A stretch of DNA of 64,000 nt from Pseudeuparius sepicola (taxonomy: Eukaryota > Arthropoda > Insecta > Coleoptera > Anthribidae). Location of the stretch: contig OY987301.1 in assembly GCA_963920635.1 (NCBI GenBank), forward strand, positions 15,790,501 through 15,854,500. Reading direction: 5' to 3'. Shown piece by piece: positions 1 through 12,588 of this stretch (positions are counted from its first letter, which is position 1; every line of letters begins with the position of its first letter). The notes beneath the pieces are model-generated. The model made no database searches, was not told the origin of the DNA, and saw only the letters and a list, made by a program, of their open reading frames with translations. Both the position numbers and the translations under genes were made by a program.

Positions 1-1550
1 TTGAAGAAGTTGTTCTAACTAAGCATGTTTTCTTATATCTAATAATCTAATATGTTTTTAGTTTCATTTGAAGATTTCTTTATAGTAAAATAGGGAGACA
101 AGTCGAGGCCTCTGCCATCAACGCAACTTAGTAGGTACCCCTTGATTAGAGGACATTTGTGGATTTCAAGAAATTGAGCAGTGAAGTTGACCAAGAAAAT
201 TAATGGTTTAAAAATGATGAAATTAACTTGGGCAGTGAATGGAGCACACATAAGGAATAGAAAAACCGAGAGAAAAACAAAAAAAAACAATAACTCTATT
301 GGGAGTGTCATAAATGCGCTGAAATTTCTTGTTAAGTAGTCAAGAAAATAAAAATTTTTCTAAAACAGAATTGTAGATCAACTTTTCTTAAGGTCATTTT
401 TTTGTAAAAAAAAAATGTTTTCAAGACTAGTCCTGTGGCAAACTATTTTTTTGTCTTATAATGCCCTATAAATCATTATACAAAAAATATATAATATATG
501 AAGAAGTTCATCCTCTAAAGCTTTTATTAAGGTCATTTTTTTGTAAACAAATGTTTATAAGATCACCCCTGCATTGCGCGTAATTTTTGTCATATAAGTA
601 ATGCACTGTAATTCATTATGTATTAGATACACAAAAAAAATATGAGGAAAAGTTGTTCATACTTCGATCCCCTTTTTTTGCTTTAAAAAAATGTTTAGGA
701 AACCACCCTGAATTCTTATGTTATAAATGAAGTTACTTGTAGCATCATAAAAACCTTTGAATTTAATACGGGTGATTTCTGCTGATAAGTCTGGTATTTT
801 TACCAGTAGCAGAGCGTGGTAAATGCTAATAAATAGATCGCGCCCCTTATATCACTGTGTTCCAATGAGTTCATTTATCAGGGTAGCTCGAGAACAGGCG
901 CCTCGGCAATAAAATACGAGACAAAACACTTTTTTAACCATATTAAACCACACCTTGTATTAGTAGTAAAAAGAGATGAAGGCGACATAGAAGATAGATA
1001 TTGTAGTAAAAACGAGTGACTGCATGCTCGCCTAGTATAATATCACCAATGCTATAATGGGTTACACTGTTAAATGGCTGGCCATTTGTGCAGCGAAATG
1101 CAGTGCATAGCGGTGCCATAATTTCACAGATCTTAGGATATACTTGGTAAATAGTTATAATCCATATGGCTTTTTCGAGACCTTTTGACAATATTATATG
1201 GTGCATTAACCTTTACATTGTGTTTGACGACAACCTTAAAAAACCTTAAAAGTGAAATATTATGTTGCTTGTAGAATATGTATATTTTTGAAAATTGGTG
1301 AAGCTTATGTCCTATATATTCTTTTTGTGACGCCAATTAGATTTTTTTATGCTGTTTAAAGTGACTACGCCAGGTGTGCAAAATTTCAAAAGCCTAAATC
1401 GTACCAAATATGTTTGCCTTGACTGATGTCCTCTTTAGGAAAAATAAAAGAAAACTTAAAAAAAGAACTGTGATGCCCTGCGTAACGAAAACCGTTAAGA
1501 TTTCAAGGGTTTAAGCAAAGTCTAAGTATTCTCTACACTTTGGTTTAAAT
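1..1550. other. AT-rich non-coding stretch with degenerate tandem repeats
   Basis: No exon can be supported here. Positions 355-700 hold about two diverged copies of a unit of roughly 150 bp, each with a 'aaggtcatttttttgtaa' segment. The hydrophobic minus-strand reading frame at 39-311 has no recognisable domain and no convincing splice context. If the BAMBI gene continues leftward, this is intron or downstream DNA of that gene. Confidence 0.5.
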
Positions 1551-3271
1551 ACAGGGTGTCCCATTTTGGGTGTTTTTGGGTGTTTTTCTCAAAAATCTCG
1601 GTTATTATTAAGGCTAGAGGGTTGCGGTTTTCACGTCACTGTACTACTTTTTTGAGAGGAATTTGGTGGACCAATCAGATTTTAGATAAGTTTTATAGTT
1701 TCCGCGCATTGGCGCAGGACTGAAATTTTCGATTTTTTGGAAACCTCTCTTAGATATATCGACAAATTTAATAAACTATTTTTATAGATTTTTTGGCGTA
1801 GAATCGAATGGAATAATTAGTTTTTTGGTAGCGTTAATAGTTTTTGAGATATGAACTATGGTTTCCATTTAAAAAAAATATATAACTTTATTTTTTGGGT
1901 GTTTTTCTCAAAAATCTCGGTTATTATTAAGGCTAGAGGGTTGCGGTTTTCACGTCACTGTACTACTTTTTTGAGAGGAATTTGGTGGATCAATCAGATT
2001 TTAGATAAGTTTAATAGTTTCCGCGCATTGGCGCAGGACTGAAATTTTCGATTTTTTGGAAACCTCTCTCCTGGCTACAACTTAGATATATCGACAAATT
2101 TAATCAACTATTTTTATAGATTTTTCGGCGTAGAATCGAATGGAATAATTAGTTTTTTGGTAGCGTTAATAGTTTTTGAGATATGAACTATGGTTTCCAT
2201 TTAAAAAAATATATAACTTTGGTTCATATCTCAAAAACTATTAACGCTACCAAAAAACTAATTATTCCATTCGATTCTACATTCTACGCCAAAAAATCTA
2301 TAAAAATAGTTGGTTAAATTTGTCGATATACAGTGTGTCCACGGATTGATGTCGGAATAGGTGTAAATGACAAAAAAATTTCGAGTTCAAATTTGACCAT
2401 TTGGGGTTCAGCCCTGCTTGGATAGAAACTAATTTGTGCCATATTAGTAGTTTCGAAAAATCAAGTAGGCCTTGACAGGAACGATTTATTTATTTTCTGT
2501 GTAGGTTAAGTGCCTTTTCTGAACAAGATATCGAAAAATGTTATTAGAAAAAGTTGCTTAGAATTCAAAATTATGTCCCTGTGCAGATTTTCAAAATAAT
2601 TGGCCTACTTTGATTTTAATCCATTTCTGGCAGTTTTTTATTAATACGCTAAAACCCACAGGATATAACTACCAAACTGCACTGAACAGTTTAAAAAAAA
2701 TAATAAAAACATGCCAACTTGACTGAAAATGTGTGTTCGGCAATATAAAAGTTCAACTACCTAAATGAAATGGATTAAAATCAAAGTAGGCCAATTATTT
2801 TGAAAATCTGCACAGGGACATAATTTTGAATTCTAAGCAACTTTTTCTAATAACATTTTTCGATATCTTGTTCAGAAAAGGCACTTAACCTACACAGAAA
2901 ATAAATAAATCGTTCCTGTCAAGGCCTACTTGATTTTTCGAAACTACTAATATGGCACAAATTAGTTTCTATCCAAGCAGGGCTGAACCCCAAATGGTCA
3001 AATTTGAACTCGAAATTTTTTTGTCATTTACACCTATTCCGACATCAATCCGTGGACACACAGTATATAAGTTGTAGCCAGGAGAGAGGTTTCCAAAAAA
3101 TCGAAAATTTCAGTCCTGCGCCAATGCGCGGAAACTATAAAACTTATCTAAAATCTGATTGGTCCACCAAATTCCTCTCAAAAAAGTAGTACAGTGACGT
3201 GAAAACCGCTTTAATAATAACCGAGATTTTTGAGAAAAACACCCAAAAACACCCAAAATGGGGCACCCTGT
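1551..3271. mobile_element. Foldback (long-TIR) element, family 1, with an insertion
   Basis: The ends are ACAGGGTGTCCCATTTTGGG and its reverse complement, CCCAAAATGGGGCACCCTGT, next to TA. The long arms are mirror copies. The left arm carries a direct duplication: 1885-2218 closely repeats about 1580-1885. The right arm is interrupted by a second foldback at 2331-3064. No transposase is visible, so this looks like a non-autonomous DNA element. The plus-strand and minus-strand reading frames here are mirror images of each other and are not genes. Confidence 0.8.
2331..3064. mobile_element. Foldback element inserted in another foldback
   Basis: The ends read CAGTGTGTCCACGGATTGAT and its mirror, with TATA on both outer sides. 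The two arms of about 350 bp are almost perfect inverted copies around a centre near 2690. It splits the right arm of the surrounding element. Removing it restores the sequence running from the TTTGTCGATATA side to the AGTTGTAGCCAGGAG side of the host arm. Confidence 0.8.
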
Positions 3272-3806
3272 ACATAAAAAAATCTGCGTGTCTTGACGTT
3301 TTCTATTAAGATTCGTGAAGTTTTGCCCATAAAAGTTGGACCACCCTGTATATTGTGCTTCGCATGGCATGTTCGGTTCTGAAATAACTAAAAGTTGACT
3401 GTACCATCAAACGTTGAGTGGCTTAATAAGTTTAATAACCGCCGTTGGCTTTTGCCGAGAATATACGCGAATTAATTGCACCAGGAATTTCTCGGTGGGC
3501 ACGGATAGGACGGCGATTGTATCTCGACAAGGAAGTAAACATTATTAATCTAAAAACATCATGATTCCGCGAAGAGGCCTAAAACAAAACAACAAACCTG
3601 GAATGAACAGTTACCCGCAATTTACATGAACATGAATCCACGCTTCACAACTCTGGCCCCGAGCCCACATTATTCAGCTTACGGTACAATCGGCAGAGAT
3701 TTCCTATACTTAGTACCTACATTCACCAGACTTTGTAGTGCCTACCTAAGTTTGTCACGGATGAAATAATGTCAGTAGAAACTTTACGTCATTGAGTAAA
3801 AGAATA
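3272..3806. other. Non-repeat stretch, no gene seen
   Basis: The first part, to about 3352, is a single arm of the 34145-34727 foldback family ('ttttgcccataaaagttggaccaccctgta'-like). From 3400 to 3780 the sequence is non-repetitive and moderately GC-rich, with stops in all frames. I found no BAMBI exon 3 here. Confidence 0.5.
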
Positions 3807-4910
3807 TACGGGGTGAGTCAGAATGTATAGTAAATACTTTAAAGGAGTGTTCGGCAGGTGGTTTTAAGGGGGGTCTTTCATATAAAATTTTTCGATTTGG
3901 GCTTTCCTTGCCGAGTTATTCGGGTCTACAGGGTGACCCAAAAGTATTTTTTTATTTATATCTCAATAACGGCGCTACTTAAAAATTTGAAATTTGATAT
4001 GTGTTATCTACTTACTGGAAGACGCCTTAGGGTAGTTTATTCATTTACACAGTGCCCTAAAAAAGTGTAAAAACTAACAACCCCTATTAATTTTTTTGCT
4101 CAAACTTTTTTGAGGTTATCTTTTTGGTCTTGCAGGTCCATCATTTCAGTGTATCTTTTCATTTGGTAAAAAAAGTGTACTCCTGTTTCATAACGATAAA
4201 ATCAACCGTTTGCTTTGAAATTGGCAAAACGTGCCCCAAAACACCTGTTAACTTCAACATTCGAAACATAAAATTTTTACCTATACCGCTTTCAAACGTT
4301 ACAGATCGACTGTACATTCAAAATAAGGAAAAAAATACCAATTGGACATTGGTAAAAACAGTAATTGTTTTCTTGAAATAGGGTGTTTAAATTTTGTTAA
4401 ATTCAATCCTTTCCATTTTGAAAGCTAATAAGTTTTGGTGCATTGTTCCTAGGATTTTTTCTCTCAGTTTTAATGGTACAGTCGATGTGTAACGTTTGAA
4501 AGCGGTAGGTAAAAATTTTATGCTTCGAATGTTGAAGTTAAGTTCAACGCAAACGGTTGATTTCATCGTTATGGAACAAGAGTACACTTTTATTGCAAAA
4601 TGAAAAGATACCCTGAAATGACGGACTTGGAAGACCAAAAAGATAACCTCAAAAAGTTTGAGCAAAAAATTAATAGGTAGGGGTTGTTAGTTTTACCCGA
4701 GGTTTTACCCTTTTTTTACCAAATTTCAAATTTTAAGTAGCGCCGTTACTGAGATATAAATAAAAAAAAATACTTTTGGGTCACCCTGTAGACCAGAATA
4801 ACTTGGCAAGGAAAGCCCAAATCGAAAAATTTTATATGAAAGACCCCCCTTAAAACCACCTGCCGAACACCCCTTTAAAGTATTTACTATACATTCTGAC
4901 TCACCCTGTA
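3807..4910. mobile_element. Concentric foldback element
   Basis: The outer ends are TACGGGGTGAGTCAGAATG and its mirror ending CACCCTGTA. A second pair of ends, TACAGGGTGACCC and GGGTCACCCTGTA, begins exactly 120 bp in from each side (3927 and 4790). Inside that, 4066-4700 is a third inverted pair belonging to the family that also occurs at 6957-7620, 33786, 47870 and 56880. All levels share one centre of symmetry near 4383. No transposase is visible. The reading frames here are arm translations. Confidence 0.75.
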
Positions 4911-5159
4911 TAGTATACAATATACAGTCGGAGATATGGACCAATGTTCAAAATTTTTTTTCAACCTATCAAGTATCTTTCGAAGAATACGAAATCGTCT
5001 CGACTCAAAGTGAAACACACTGTAGGTATACATATTTTAGTATATTATTTGACTCAATGTTTACGTTCTATTTCATAAACGATTTGTTTCAATCTAGGTA
5101 CAGTGAAAATGTCGTGGTAAAACTTATAATCGTGTTTCTGTACAAATCAAGTCTAAACC

Positions 5160-5220
5160 TCAGCATCCATTTAATACGTGTCATCGTGTCATCCTAGGAC
5201 ACGTATTAAATGGATGCTGA
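5160..5220. repeat. Perfect 23-bp inverted repeat (hairpin)
   Basis: The arms at 5160-5182 and 5198-5220 are perfect complements around a 15-nt loop. It lies in the BAMBI intron just after the exon 2 donor on the minus strand. It has no ACAGGG ends and no other copy in this window. Confidence 0.8.
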
Positions 5221-5372
5221 CACGTTTAATGTCAAATTGCTATCAAACCCACGAAAAAGTGACAAGAGACTTTTGCGGTTACCCCATACCATATAAATAA
5301 TAACTATAGGTGACGGGGAATTGTATATCAATTATTGCCAAATGCCTATTCCATTTTAGATCTTTTACTTAC

Positions 5373-5547
5373 GTTTCTGTGTCTGGTTCCAGACAACCAT
5401 GTCTACCTGGCTGGTAACTACCACCGGTGAAAGGGTTTAGGGGCCCAGGGGGTGCTCCCAAATCCGAATAGCACCCTCCACCCCTGGATTTGCACATGTA
5501 TCCTGTTGTGACGCATCTCGGCAAGTTACAGAAGCAACGAACATAAT
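5373..5547 (-). CDS. bambi: BAMBI-like BMP/activin pseudoreceptor, exon 2 (ectodomain)
   Basis: This internal exon has an acceptor TTTTAATTCCAG and a donor GTAAGT, with entry phase 1 and exit phase 2. It translates to a cysteine-rich segment containing RCFCNLPRCVTTGYMCKS, then a Gly/Pro-rich stretch, then RHGCLEPDTE. The motif CxC(N/D)xxxCVxTGYMCKS followed by C(Y/F)S and HGCL is the signature of vertebrate BAMBI, a TGF-beta-receptor-like ectodomain that lacks a kinase and damps BMP/activin signalling at the cell membrane. Six cysteines are visible. The loop before the last one (GGGCYSDLGAPPG and onward) is longer and richer in Gly/Pro than in vertebrates. The exon supplies AT to the single G left by exon 1, making an Asp codon. 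The remaining cysteines, membrane span and short tail must lie in exons beyond the left edge. The family call comes from motif recognition only. Confidence 0.85.
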
Positions 5548-6716
5548 CTGGAATTAAAATAATTGTTCAATTTTCACCTAAGACATACTTAGATAATATA
5601 ATTATCACAAAGTCGGTCAATATGTTAGTTTTTCCCAGCATTTAACCTTAATTCATTTAATCTCACTTCAAATAACTTCTAAAATCTTTAGAAACTTTTC
5701 TGTTGTCATTATACGTCCAATGAAACTGAGGAAGAAACCTTCACATCATTCATCCTTTTATTACTTTCTAGGGAACTAAATTAAATATTTCATTTTGTCC
5801 ACAATCGTGAATAAAGTAATCCCTTTCAAGTTTATGTATTGTTTTTAGTTCTAGTCTATTGTTTCGAAACAAAAAACGGACGCGCTTAACGCGCACTTTC
5901 TTCTATACCTTTTTTGTGCCCCCATCTAGATTTCAAAACCCAAGGTACATGTGTTTTATCTCGGGGAAAACTTGTACGACCAGACACAAATGAACCTCTC
6001 TCTTATCTCCGTCATCGATCGCCAAGATAAATTCTTTGTGTGCTCGAACAAAAAGCAGAGCGGCCGCCTCGGAATAATGAAAGTGACTAAGTACAAAATT
6101 TTAATTTACAAATACGTAATTAATTTCGAGCGAGATGCTTATAATCTCGGATATTAAAATCCAATTACGAGCTCATTGTTTTTCTTTTGTGAATTTATTA
6201 CGCGCAAGATGTGGTTATATTTAGCATGCGGAACTCTCAAAACGGTTAGTTAATTTGGCGTAAAGAAAAATCGAAAAATATCAAGGCTAAGCGATAGCTA
6301 CAATGATTAATCTATTAAAATTCTAAATTCCCAGCGTTCAGATTTTAGATAAATAACTCTCCGTGGAGTAACATCGAAATGTAATCATGTTCTGCATTAT
6401 TAATTATTGTTTCTGTCATTTAGGTATTTCAAATAAATATCGTCTTCAACGATGCGAATAAGTTCAAAGGTAATCATTATAGTTTATTTGGTAAGCATAT
6501 TGTATAAATATTCTAAGCGATAAGGTATTAAATAAATTGTGATTTACTGCTTTTGTTAATAACACTCCGAATGAATCATCGTTTGAACTTGTATCAACAC
6601 GCATAACAATTATATTTTTTTTATCAGTTTTTATCACGAATTTCTTTGATTAAATTTAGATTTTCATAACCCGACTAAGTAGTAGGAGATCCAAAACTTC
6701 TAATCCACGACCTACA
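5548..6716. other. Unique intronic sequence
   Basis: No repeat or exon is seen. A short palindromic GC-rich motif, GCGCTTAACGCGC, lies near 5883-5896 in an otherwise AT-rich stretch. The plus-strand reading frame at 5951-6157 has no recognisable domain. Confidence 0.4.
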
Positions 6717-7891
6717 TACAGGGTGTCCGGTAATTATGCGGTAATCTCGCGTGAGCAAGTAGAGGAAGTCAAAATATTACGATTGAGTTTACAACTATGG
6801 GTCAAATCTTAATAGTTACTGAGATACAGGGCGTTATAGTTCTTTTTTTAAATTGAATTCTGGCAATATCTCTCAAAATAATCAAGCTGCTGAACTGAAA
6901 TTTGGTACTATTATGTTTTTGAGGATGGAAAATAAGCTGAAAATGTCAGTTTCTACGTGTCTCACAGATGGCGCCACTTGCTCTGTTTTGGATCGTGCTT
7001 TTACTCGTACCTTTTTGAGGTTATCTTTTTGGCCTTGCAGGTCCATCATTTTAGTGCACCTTTTTATTCTGCAACAAAAAGGTACTCATGCTTCATACGA
7101 ATAAAATCAACCGTTTGCGTTGAAATTGGCAAAATGTGCCCCAAAACACATGTTGACTCCAATGTTCGAAACATAAAATTTTCACCGACCGCTTTCAAAT
7201 GCTACAGGCTACAGATCAACTGTACCTTCAAAATGAAGAAAAAAATCTCTATGAACAATGCACCAAAAATTATTCGCTTTCAAAATGGAAAGGATTGAAT
7301 TTGACAAAATTTGAACACCCTATTTCAAGAAAACCAATGGTGTTTTGACCAATATCCATTTAGCATTTTTTTCTTCATTTTGAATGTACAGTTGATCTGT
7401 AGCATTTGAAAGCGGTCGTTGAAAATTTTATGTTTCGAATATTGGAGTCAACAGGTGTTTGGGGGCACATTTTGCCCAGTTAAACGTAAACGGTTGATTT
7501 TATCCGTATGAAGCAAGAGTACCGTTTTGTTGCAGAATAAAAAGGTGCACTAAAATGATGGATTTGCAAGACCAAAAAGATAACCTCAAAAAAGTTACGA
7601 GTAAAAGTACGACCCAAAAATAGCGCAAGTGGCGCCATCTGTGAAATACGTAGAAATTGACATTTTCATCTTATTTTCCATCCCCAAAAACATAATAGTA
7701 CTATATTTCAGTTCAGCAGCTTGATTATTTTGGAAGATATTGCCATAATTCAATTTCAAAAAAAGAACTACAACGCCCTGTATCTCCGTAACTATTAAGA
7801 TTTGACCCATAGTTGTTGAGCTCAATCGTAATATTTTGATGTCCTCTACCTGCTCACGCGAGATTGCCGCATAATTACCGGACACCCTGTA
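6717..7891. mobile_element. Foldback element ending TACAGGGTGTCCGGTAATTA
   Basis: The ends are TACAGGGTGTCCGGTAATTA and its mirror. A second TACAGGGCG motif lies at 6825, with its mirror ending at 7782, about 109 bp from each end. The inner arms (about 7005-7590) belong to the 4066-4700 family. The several plus and minus reading frames are translations of the arms, in which a 'LRLSFWPCRSII' type string recurs, and none is a supported gene. Confidence 0.8.
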
Positions 7892-8485
7892 TATAGGTAC
7901 TTTCTGAAATACTCTGAAAACAAAGTAGTTGCCAAGGAGGATATATATTTTTAAATAAGTACTGCAAACCTTTAGTTTAATAAGTTTTTTGATAGCACAG
8001 CTATCTCTACTTGCCAGTTCAATAGTAGTTGGTATGCGAGAGCAACATTGTATCTAGACATGTTGACAACAATTTTTTTAATTGGCCGCTTGTTCTGCAA
8101 GCAGCCTTGAGTCTCGGGTACAAAGGAAGCAACAATAATAACTGATATTTTTTTCCTATCTTCTATTTTTTTCTTTCGTCCTTACAAGTTGTCCGACATG
8201 TATTGTTATACAGGTCAAAACGAGGGACAAAAGCAACGTCAACTATGGATTTTTAACAAGACTACTTGTACCCTTATAATAAATTTCCAGCTCAATATGC
8301 AACAGTCAATATTCATAAATTTTGGACTCTTATGGAAATGCTTGCTTTTGCTCGCCAATAGTAAAAATAAGTTACCCGATATTTGATACAACCATTGAAT
8401 AAAGGAGTAATAGAGATAACTCAAACCGAGATAATATTAGTTAAATGTAGTTTTTGGGGTAGAGATGTCAAAAATATAGCAAAAA

Positions 8486-8924
8486 TGTATATGTCGTAGG
8501 CATCGGGCGTAATAGGTCATTTCGCGGAAAGCCTAGTCATTAGAGGTATTGCCGGCAAAAGCTGTAATAAAATAACTATCGTTTGACTGAAATTATGCGT
8601 CATATCAGGGATTGCCCTTGCCCTTGTCAGTCAAACAGAGTAATCGGTCGAACCATTGAACGTCACAGCGTCTGACCGCCGCTTGTTCAGTCATTTCTTG
8701 AAAATTTGTAGAATTTTACTGAACAAACAGCAGTCAGACGCTGTAATGGACGATTACTCTGTTCGACTAACAAGGGCAAGTAGGCAAGGGCAATCCTTGA
8801 AATGACGCAAAATTTGAGTCAAACAAGGTAATAGTTATTTTATTGCAGCTTTTGCCGGCAATGCCTGTAATTACTAGACATTCCTCGAAATTACGTATTA
8901 TGCCCGATGCCTACGACATATACA
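8486..8924. mobile_element. Foldback element without ACAGGG ends
   Basis: The left arm starts TGTATATGTCGTAGGCATCG and the right arm ends with its exact mirror. The arms are about 200 bp with some mismatches, around a centre near 8700. The right end overlaps the TACAGGG start of the next foldback by four bases, so one inserted at or beside the terminus of the other. Confidence 0.75.
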
Positions 8925-10091
8925 GGGTGGACCAGTTTTTTGTAGCAGGACTTTAACAGGTGATAGATCTTCAAAAAATAGCGTCACTTTTTCGTATAAA
9001 CTATATCTTTTTAAGGCCTTAGAAAAAAGTTACAGGGTGTTAAAGTGGGAAAAAATATGCGGACTTTATTGAATATTTACCAAACTAGTTGAGATATTTA
9101 AGTCATATTTGGTATACGTTAAAACGGCATGGGTTAGCATAAAACCTGTTAATATCGAACATCTTGAACAACCAGTGGCGGAGAAGTGGGTGATTGATAA
9201 AATTATGTTTAGAAAAATAAATGAATCACCTTGTATTTTAACAAAAGGTATTGAATTTTTTATGTAGATTTTAATTGCAGACAAAAATGTCCTCATGGTA
9301 TTTGTTCGCATGTGTTATCGTTTAATGGCAAATTTCATTTTGTTGTATTATTTCGGGGTATTTCTGAAAAATTATCTAAAAAATTTGCTGCATAAGTAAC
9401 ACTTAAAGTAGAAAAAACGTGTTTATTATTTTAAATGAAGTAACTTTTTCCAATAAACTAACCCATTCAAGGTTTTACTTGTCAAGATACAGAGCGTAAC
9501 CTTAATTGTATCCTGTAGACCCTGTAACTTCAAAAGTATAGCCTTAAATAGGTAAGTTTATTGGAAAAAGTTACTTTATTTAAAGTAGCAAACACATTAT
9601 TTCTACTTTAAGTGTGACTTATGGAGCAATTTTTTTTGATAATTTTCAGAAATACCCCGAAATAATACAAAAAAATGAAATTTGCCATTAAACTATAACA
9701 CATGCGAACAAATACCAAGAGGACATTTTTGTCTGCAATTAAAATCTACATAAAAAATTCAATACCTTTTGTTAAAATACAAGGTGATTAATTTATTTTC
9801 CTAAACATAATTTTACCAATTACCCACTTCTCCGCCACTGGTTGTTCAAGATGTTCGATATTAACAGGTTTTATGCTAACCCATGTCGTTTTAACGTATA
9901 CCAAATATGACTTAAATATCTCAACTGGTTTGGTAAATATTCAATAAAGTCCGCATATTTTTTCCCACTTTAACTCCCTGTAACTTTTTCTAAAGCCTTA
10001 AAAAGATATAGTTTATACGAAAAAGTGCCGTTATTTTTTGAAGATCTATCACCTGTTAAAGTCCTGCTACAAAAAACTGGTCCACCCTGTA
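8921..10091. mobile_element. Foldback element ending TACAGGGTGGACCAGTTTTT
   Basis: This is a near-perfect mirror pair with arms of about 550 bp. An internal TACAGGGTGTT at 9031 is mirrored by a CCCTGTA ending at 9982, again about 110 bp from each end. No transposase is visible. A diverged single-arm relative follows at about 10188-10520. Confidence 0.8.
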
Positions 10092-10187
10092 TAAACTTTA
10101 ATAGTGCACAAATTTATATGTATTTCCTGTTACTTAAACGTATTGTTTAGGTAAACACTATTTTGGTCTCTACATAAATCTACAAGA

Positions 10188-10520
10188 TGAGTCAGTTTTT
10201 TATAGCAGGATTTTAACAATTGATGGAAAAATTTTTTTATAATATAATTACATAAGCCGATATCGATATTAAAATATGGAATATTTTTTCAAAACTAATT
10301 GAAATTAATTTTGATAGGAAATGTGTCCAGGTAGGTAGGAACATTACCTATGTGTCGATTTCATTATTTTCATTCATCCAGTGGCGGAGGTACGGAGTTC
10401 CGAGATATTTGTTACGAAAATAAAACTTATTTTATATTACATCCTTAATTCTGAACGAAAACGGTCTCAAATATGGATTTCGACCAAAAATTTAACGTCC
10501 TATATCTTAAAAACGCAGTT
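10188..10520 (+). repeat. Diverged single arm of the 8921-10091 family
   Basis: The segment 'gtcagttttttatagcaggattttaacaattgatgg'-like at its start matches the outer arm of the preceding foldback with many differences. There is no mirror arm, so this is a solo or decayed copy. Confidence 0.4.
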
Positions 10521-10849
10521 TGTATTATTTTTGTATATTTATTTTCTATATTTTTTCTAAAACAATTTTCTACGAAAACATTTAGCAACTTAGCAACTTT
10601 TACTTGGGGTCTGTAAGTTATTTCTAAAATTTATTATCACACTTACATTTCTAAATTTGTAGGCTTATCTTATTGGAAGTTGACCCAAAGACAATGATGT
10701 GATTGTCTTTGGTTGACCGAATACCGAATGTAACCGGTGGTTATTAATGTTGTTATGGTATAACAATATAACTTAGTTTTGTAGGTGTCGATTACATTTT
10801 TTGTTTTCGCAAGTACCTAGGTGTTTTACCGATTAAAATACACGAGGAG

Positions 10850-11300
10850 ATTTTTATGTTTTTTGTACCGTATTTTCAGTCCGTTTTGTGCCTTTTATCT
10901 CCCAAGGCCGTCTATTTGCGCGAAAAAAACTTCCTACATCTCCAGGCGGTAGAAATCCTGTTGCGAGGACGCGATTCATCGGGGATTCAGTCTATTTTTA
11001 GAAGCTCGGCGCCCCGGGCCGTGGCGCCACTGCCTTAATTAAACATTCGCTGACAATTTCGCCTCTTATGATCCTCATTTAAATAACCCCGCTCTCTTAT
11101 GTTATTTTAATCAGCGACGGAGCGCGGAACACGTCAACGTTTAAATTGGTTTTTTTTATCTTTGGCCGGTTGATTAAAATTTATGTTGCATTACTTTAAC
11201 GGCACCGCGGTGCTGGCGGGGCTATCTGCCCTGCTCTTGTTTCCACCGCAGGAATTTTATAATACCGAATGATTGCGGTGAAGCCGAGTCAACGTTCAGG
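10850..11300. promoter_or_regulatory. GC-rich intronic island, candidate regulatory element
   Basis: This island contrasts with its AT-rich surroundings. It contains GGCGCCCCGGGCC, a GTGGCGCCAC palindrome near 11020-11031, a TTAATTAAAC homeodomain-type core and GCACCGCGGTGC near 11202. No splice-bounded coding frame is evident. The open frame at 10856-11038 lacks domain content. The function is inferred from composition only. Confidence 0.35.
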
Positions 11301-11719
11301 AGAAATATGTTCAACAGGCATACCATAATACCAATTTAATAACGAATTTGACTGCAATGAGTTGAAATTTTATAACCCCAGTCACGACAAAGCTACACAT
11401 AGACTGTCACAACCATTGTTAAAATTTCCGCACGTTAGCCAAAAATTTTATATACCTAATAATAACTAAATTAAAATGCCTATACCTCACTCAACTTAGT
11501 ATCGAGTCCTATAAGAATTGTATCTCTGCTTTGTTTTCGCTCAAAAATTAGTTTGAAAGTTGGTGTAGCGGGTTTTTTTTGAGGACGGTTTCAACAATGC
11601 GTCTGAGTATCTATGGCCGTTGCCATGGTAACGGTTCGATAAAAAGATCATCCAATTGGTTAGAAAACGATCATATGAAATTCAAAACCGATTAACAAGA
11701 AGTTTAGCATGCAAGTATA

Positions 11720-12588
11720 GAGAAACTACAATTCGTCTTTAATTTTTTATTTGCAGAAAATGCATATGTTGAATCTCCGCTTTAGTACTGCTACAATTGG
11801 GGATTATTTTTAATTGCCTGCTATGATAACGTGCATTGTCCATTTTTTGGTATATTTTTCAAAAGACGATGTCCAAACCAATCTTCAAACAGTTTTGCGT
11901 CAGTGTCTTGGTGGTAATCTAAGGAAGAGACTGCTATGTTTTTAGCTGAAAGCAAAAGACAGTTCGGAACAAACCCATTTTCTGAACCTGCATGAATCTT
12001 TTGCCTTTATTTGAAGGGGCCCTGGTTTGACAGTTTTGTGAAAAATCAACCGATCCTTTTTTTGCAGTGTCATGGGTATCAAACCATGTTTCGTCAATGT
12101 ATGTCAATAATGATTTTCTGCTCTATATTGTGTAATAGCTGTTAGATATTGATGACGTCATTCTCGTAAACGTTGAGATTCCATTAAAGTTTCTCTTTTA
12201 TTAATTGTGCGATATTTAAATCCCATTTTGAGCAGCATTTTTCTAAGGGTCGTAATACCGCAAGAAATGTTTGTTTCGTCGTTGATCAGCCTCTTCTTTA
12301 GGGAAACCAAGGTGGGTACAGATTGTTCTTCATACATTTGGTAAATCTTTCTTCTTAATAAATCCATATCATACTCGTCAATACTTCTTATTGTGCCGGA
12401 GTCACTGCGCTTTTTTTGGGAATAATAGGTTTTAATAATATGTCCCTTACCGAAGTTAGAGGAGTATTTGTTAAGGCAGACGTCTCCGCTAAAGCATCTC
12501 TAGAATTAAGGCCTCTTGCCAGCAAGGATTGATACACATTTTAAATTATTTCTTTAGCATCAAGAGATAAATGCTTTCTTCTGAACAT
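11720..12588 (-). pseudogene. IS630/Tc1/mariner-superfamily transposase, broken
   Basis: Reading the minus strand, 12588 starts MFRRKHLSLDAKEI, a plausible helix-turn-helix N-terminus that meets a stop soon after. A second open piece, 12367-12158, contains PTLVSLKKRLINDET and LRKMLLKMGFKYRTINKRET. Then, in a further frame, come YIDETWFDTHDT (about 12030-12095), carrying the first catalytic Asp, and MDNARYHSRQ (about 11820-11850), carrying the second. Near 11750 an STKAEIQ string precedes where the third acidic residue would be. At least two frame changes and several stops separate these pieces, so it cannot encode an active enzyme. It lies in the BAMBI intron. I could not define its TIRs. Confidence 0.7.

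Noticed and set aside
39..311. Hydrophobic minus-strand frame as BAMBI membrane exon
   Set aside because: No phase-2 acceptor, no CC..CN motif of the BAMBI ectodomain end and no expected flanking residues. Hydrophobicity follows from T-rich codons.
5160..5220. Pre-miRNA
   Set aside because: The stem is perfectly paired and too short, without the flanking lower stem or typical bulges. It is kept only as an inverted repeat.
6853..7885. Several reading frames on both strands
   Set aside because: They are translations of the two mirrored arms of one foldback element and recur, broken, at other copies (4124, 33815, 57096).
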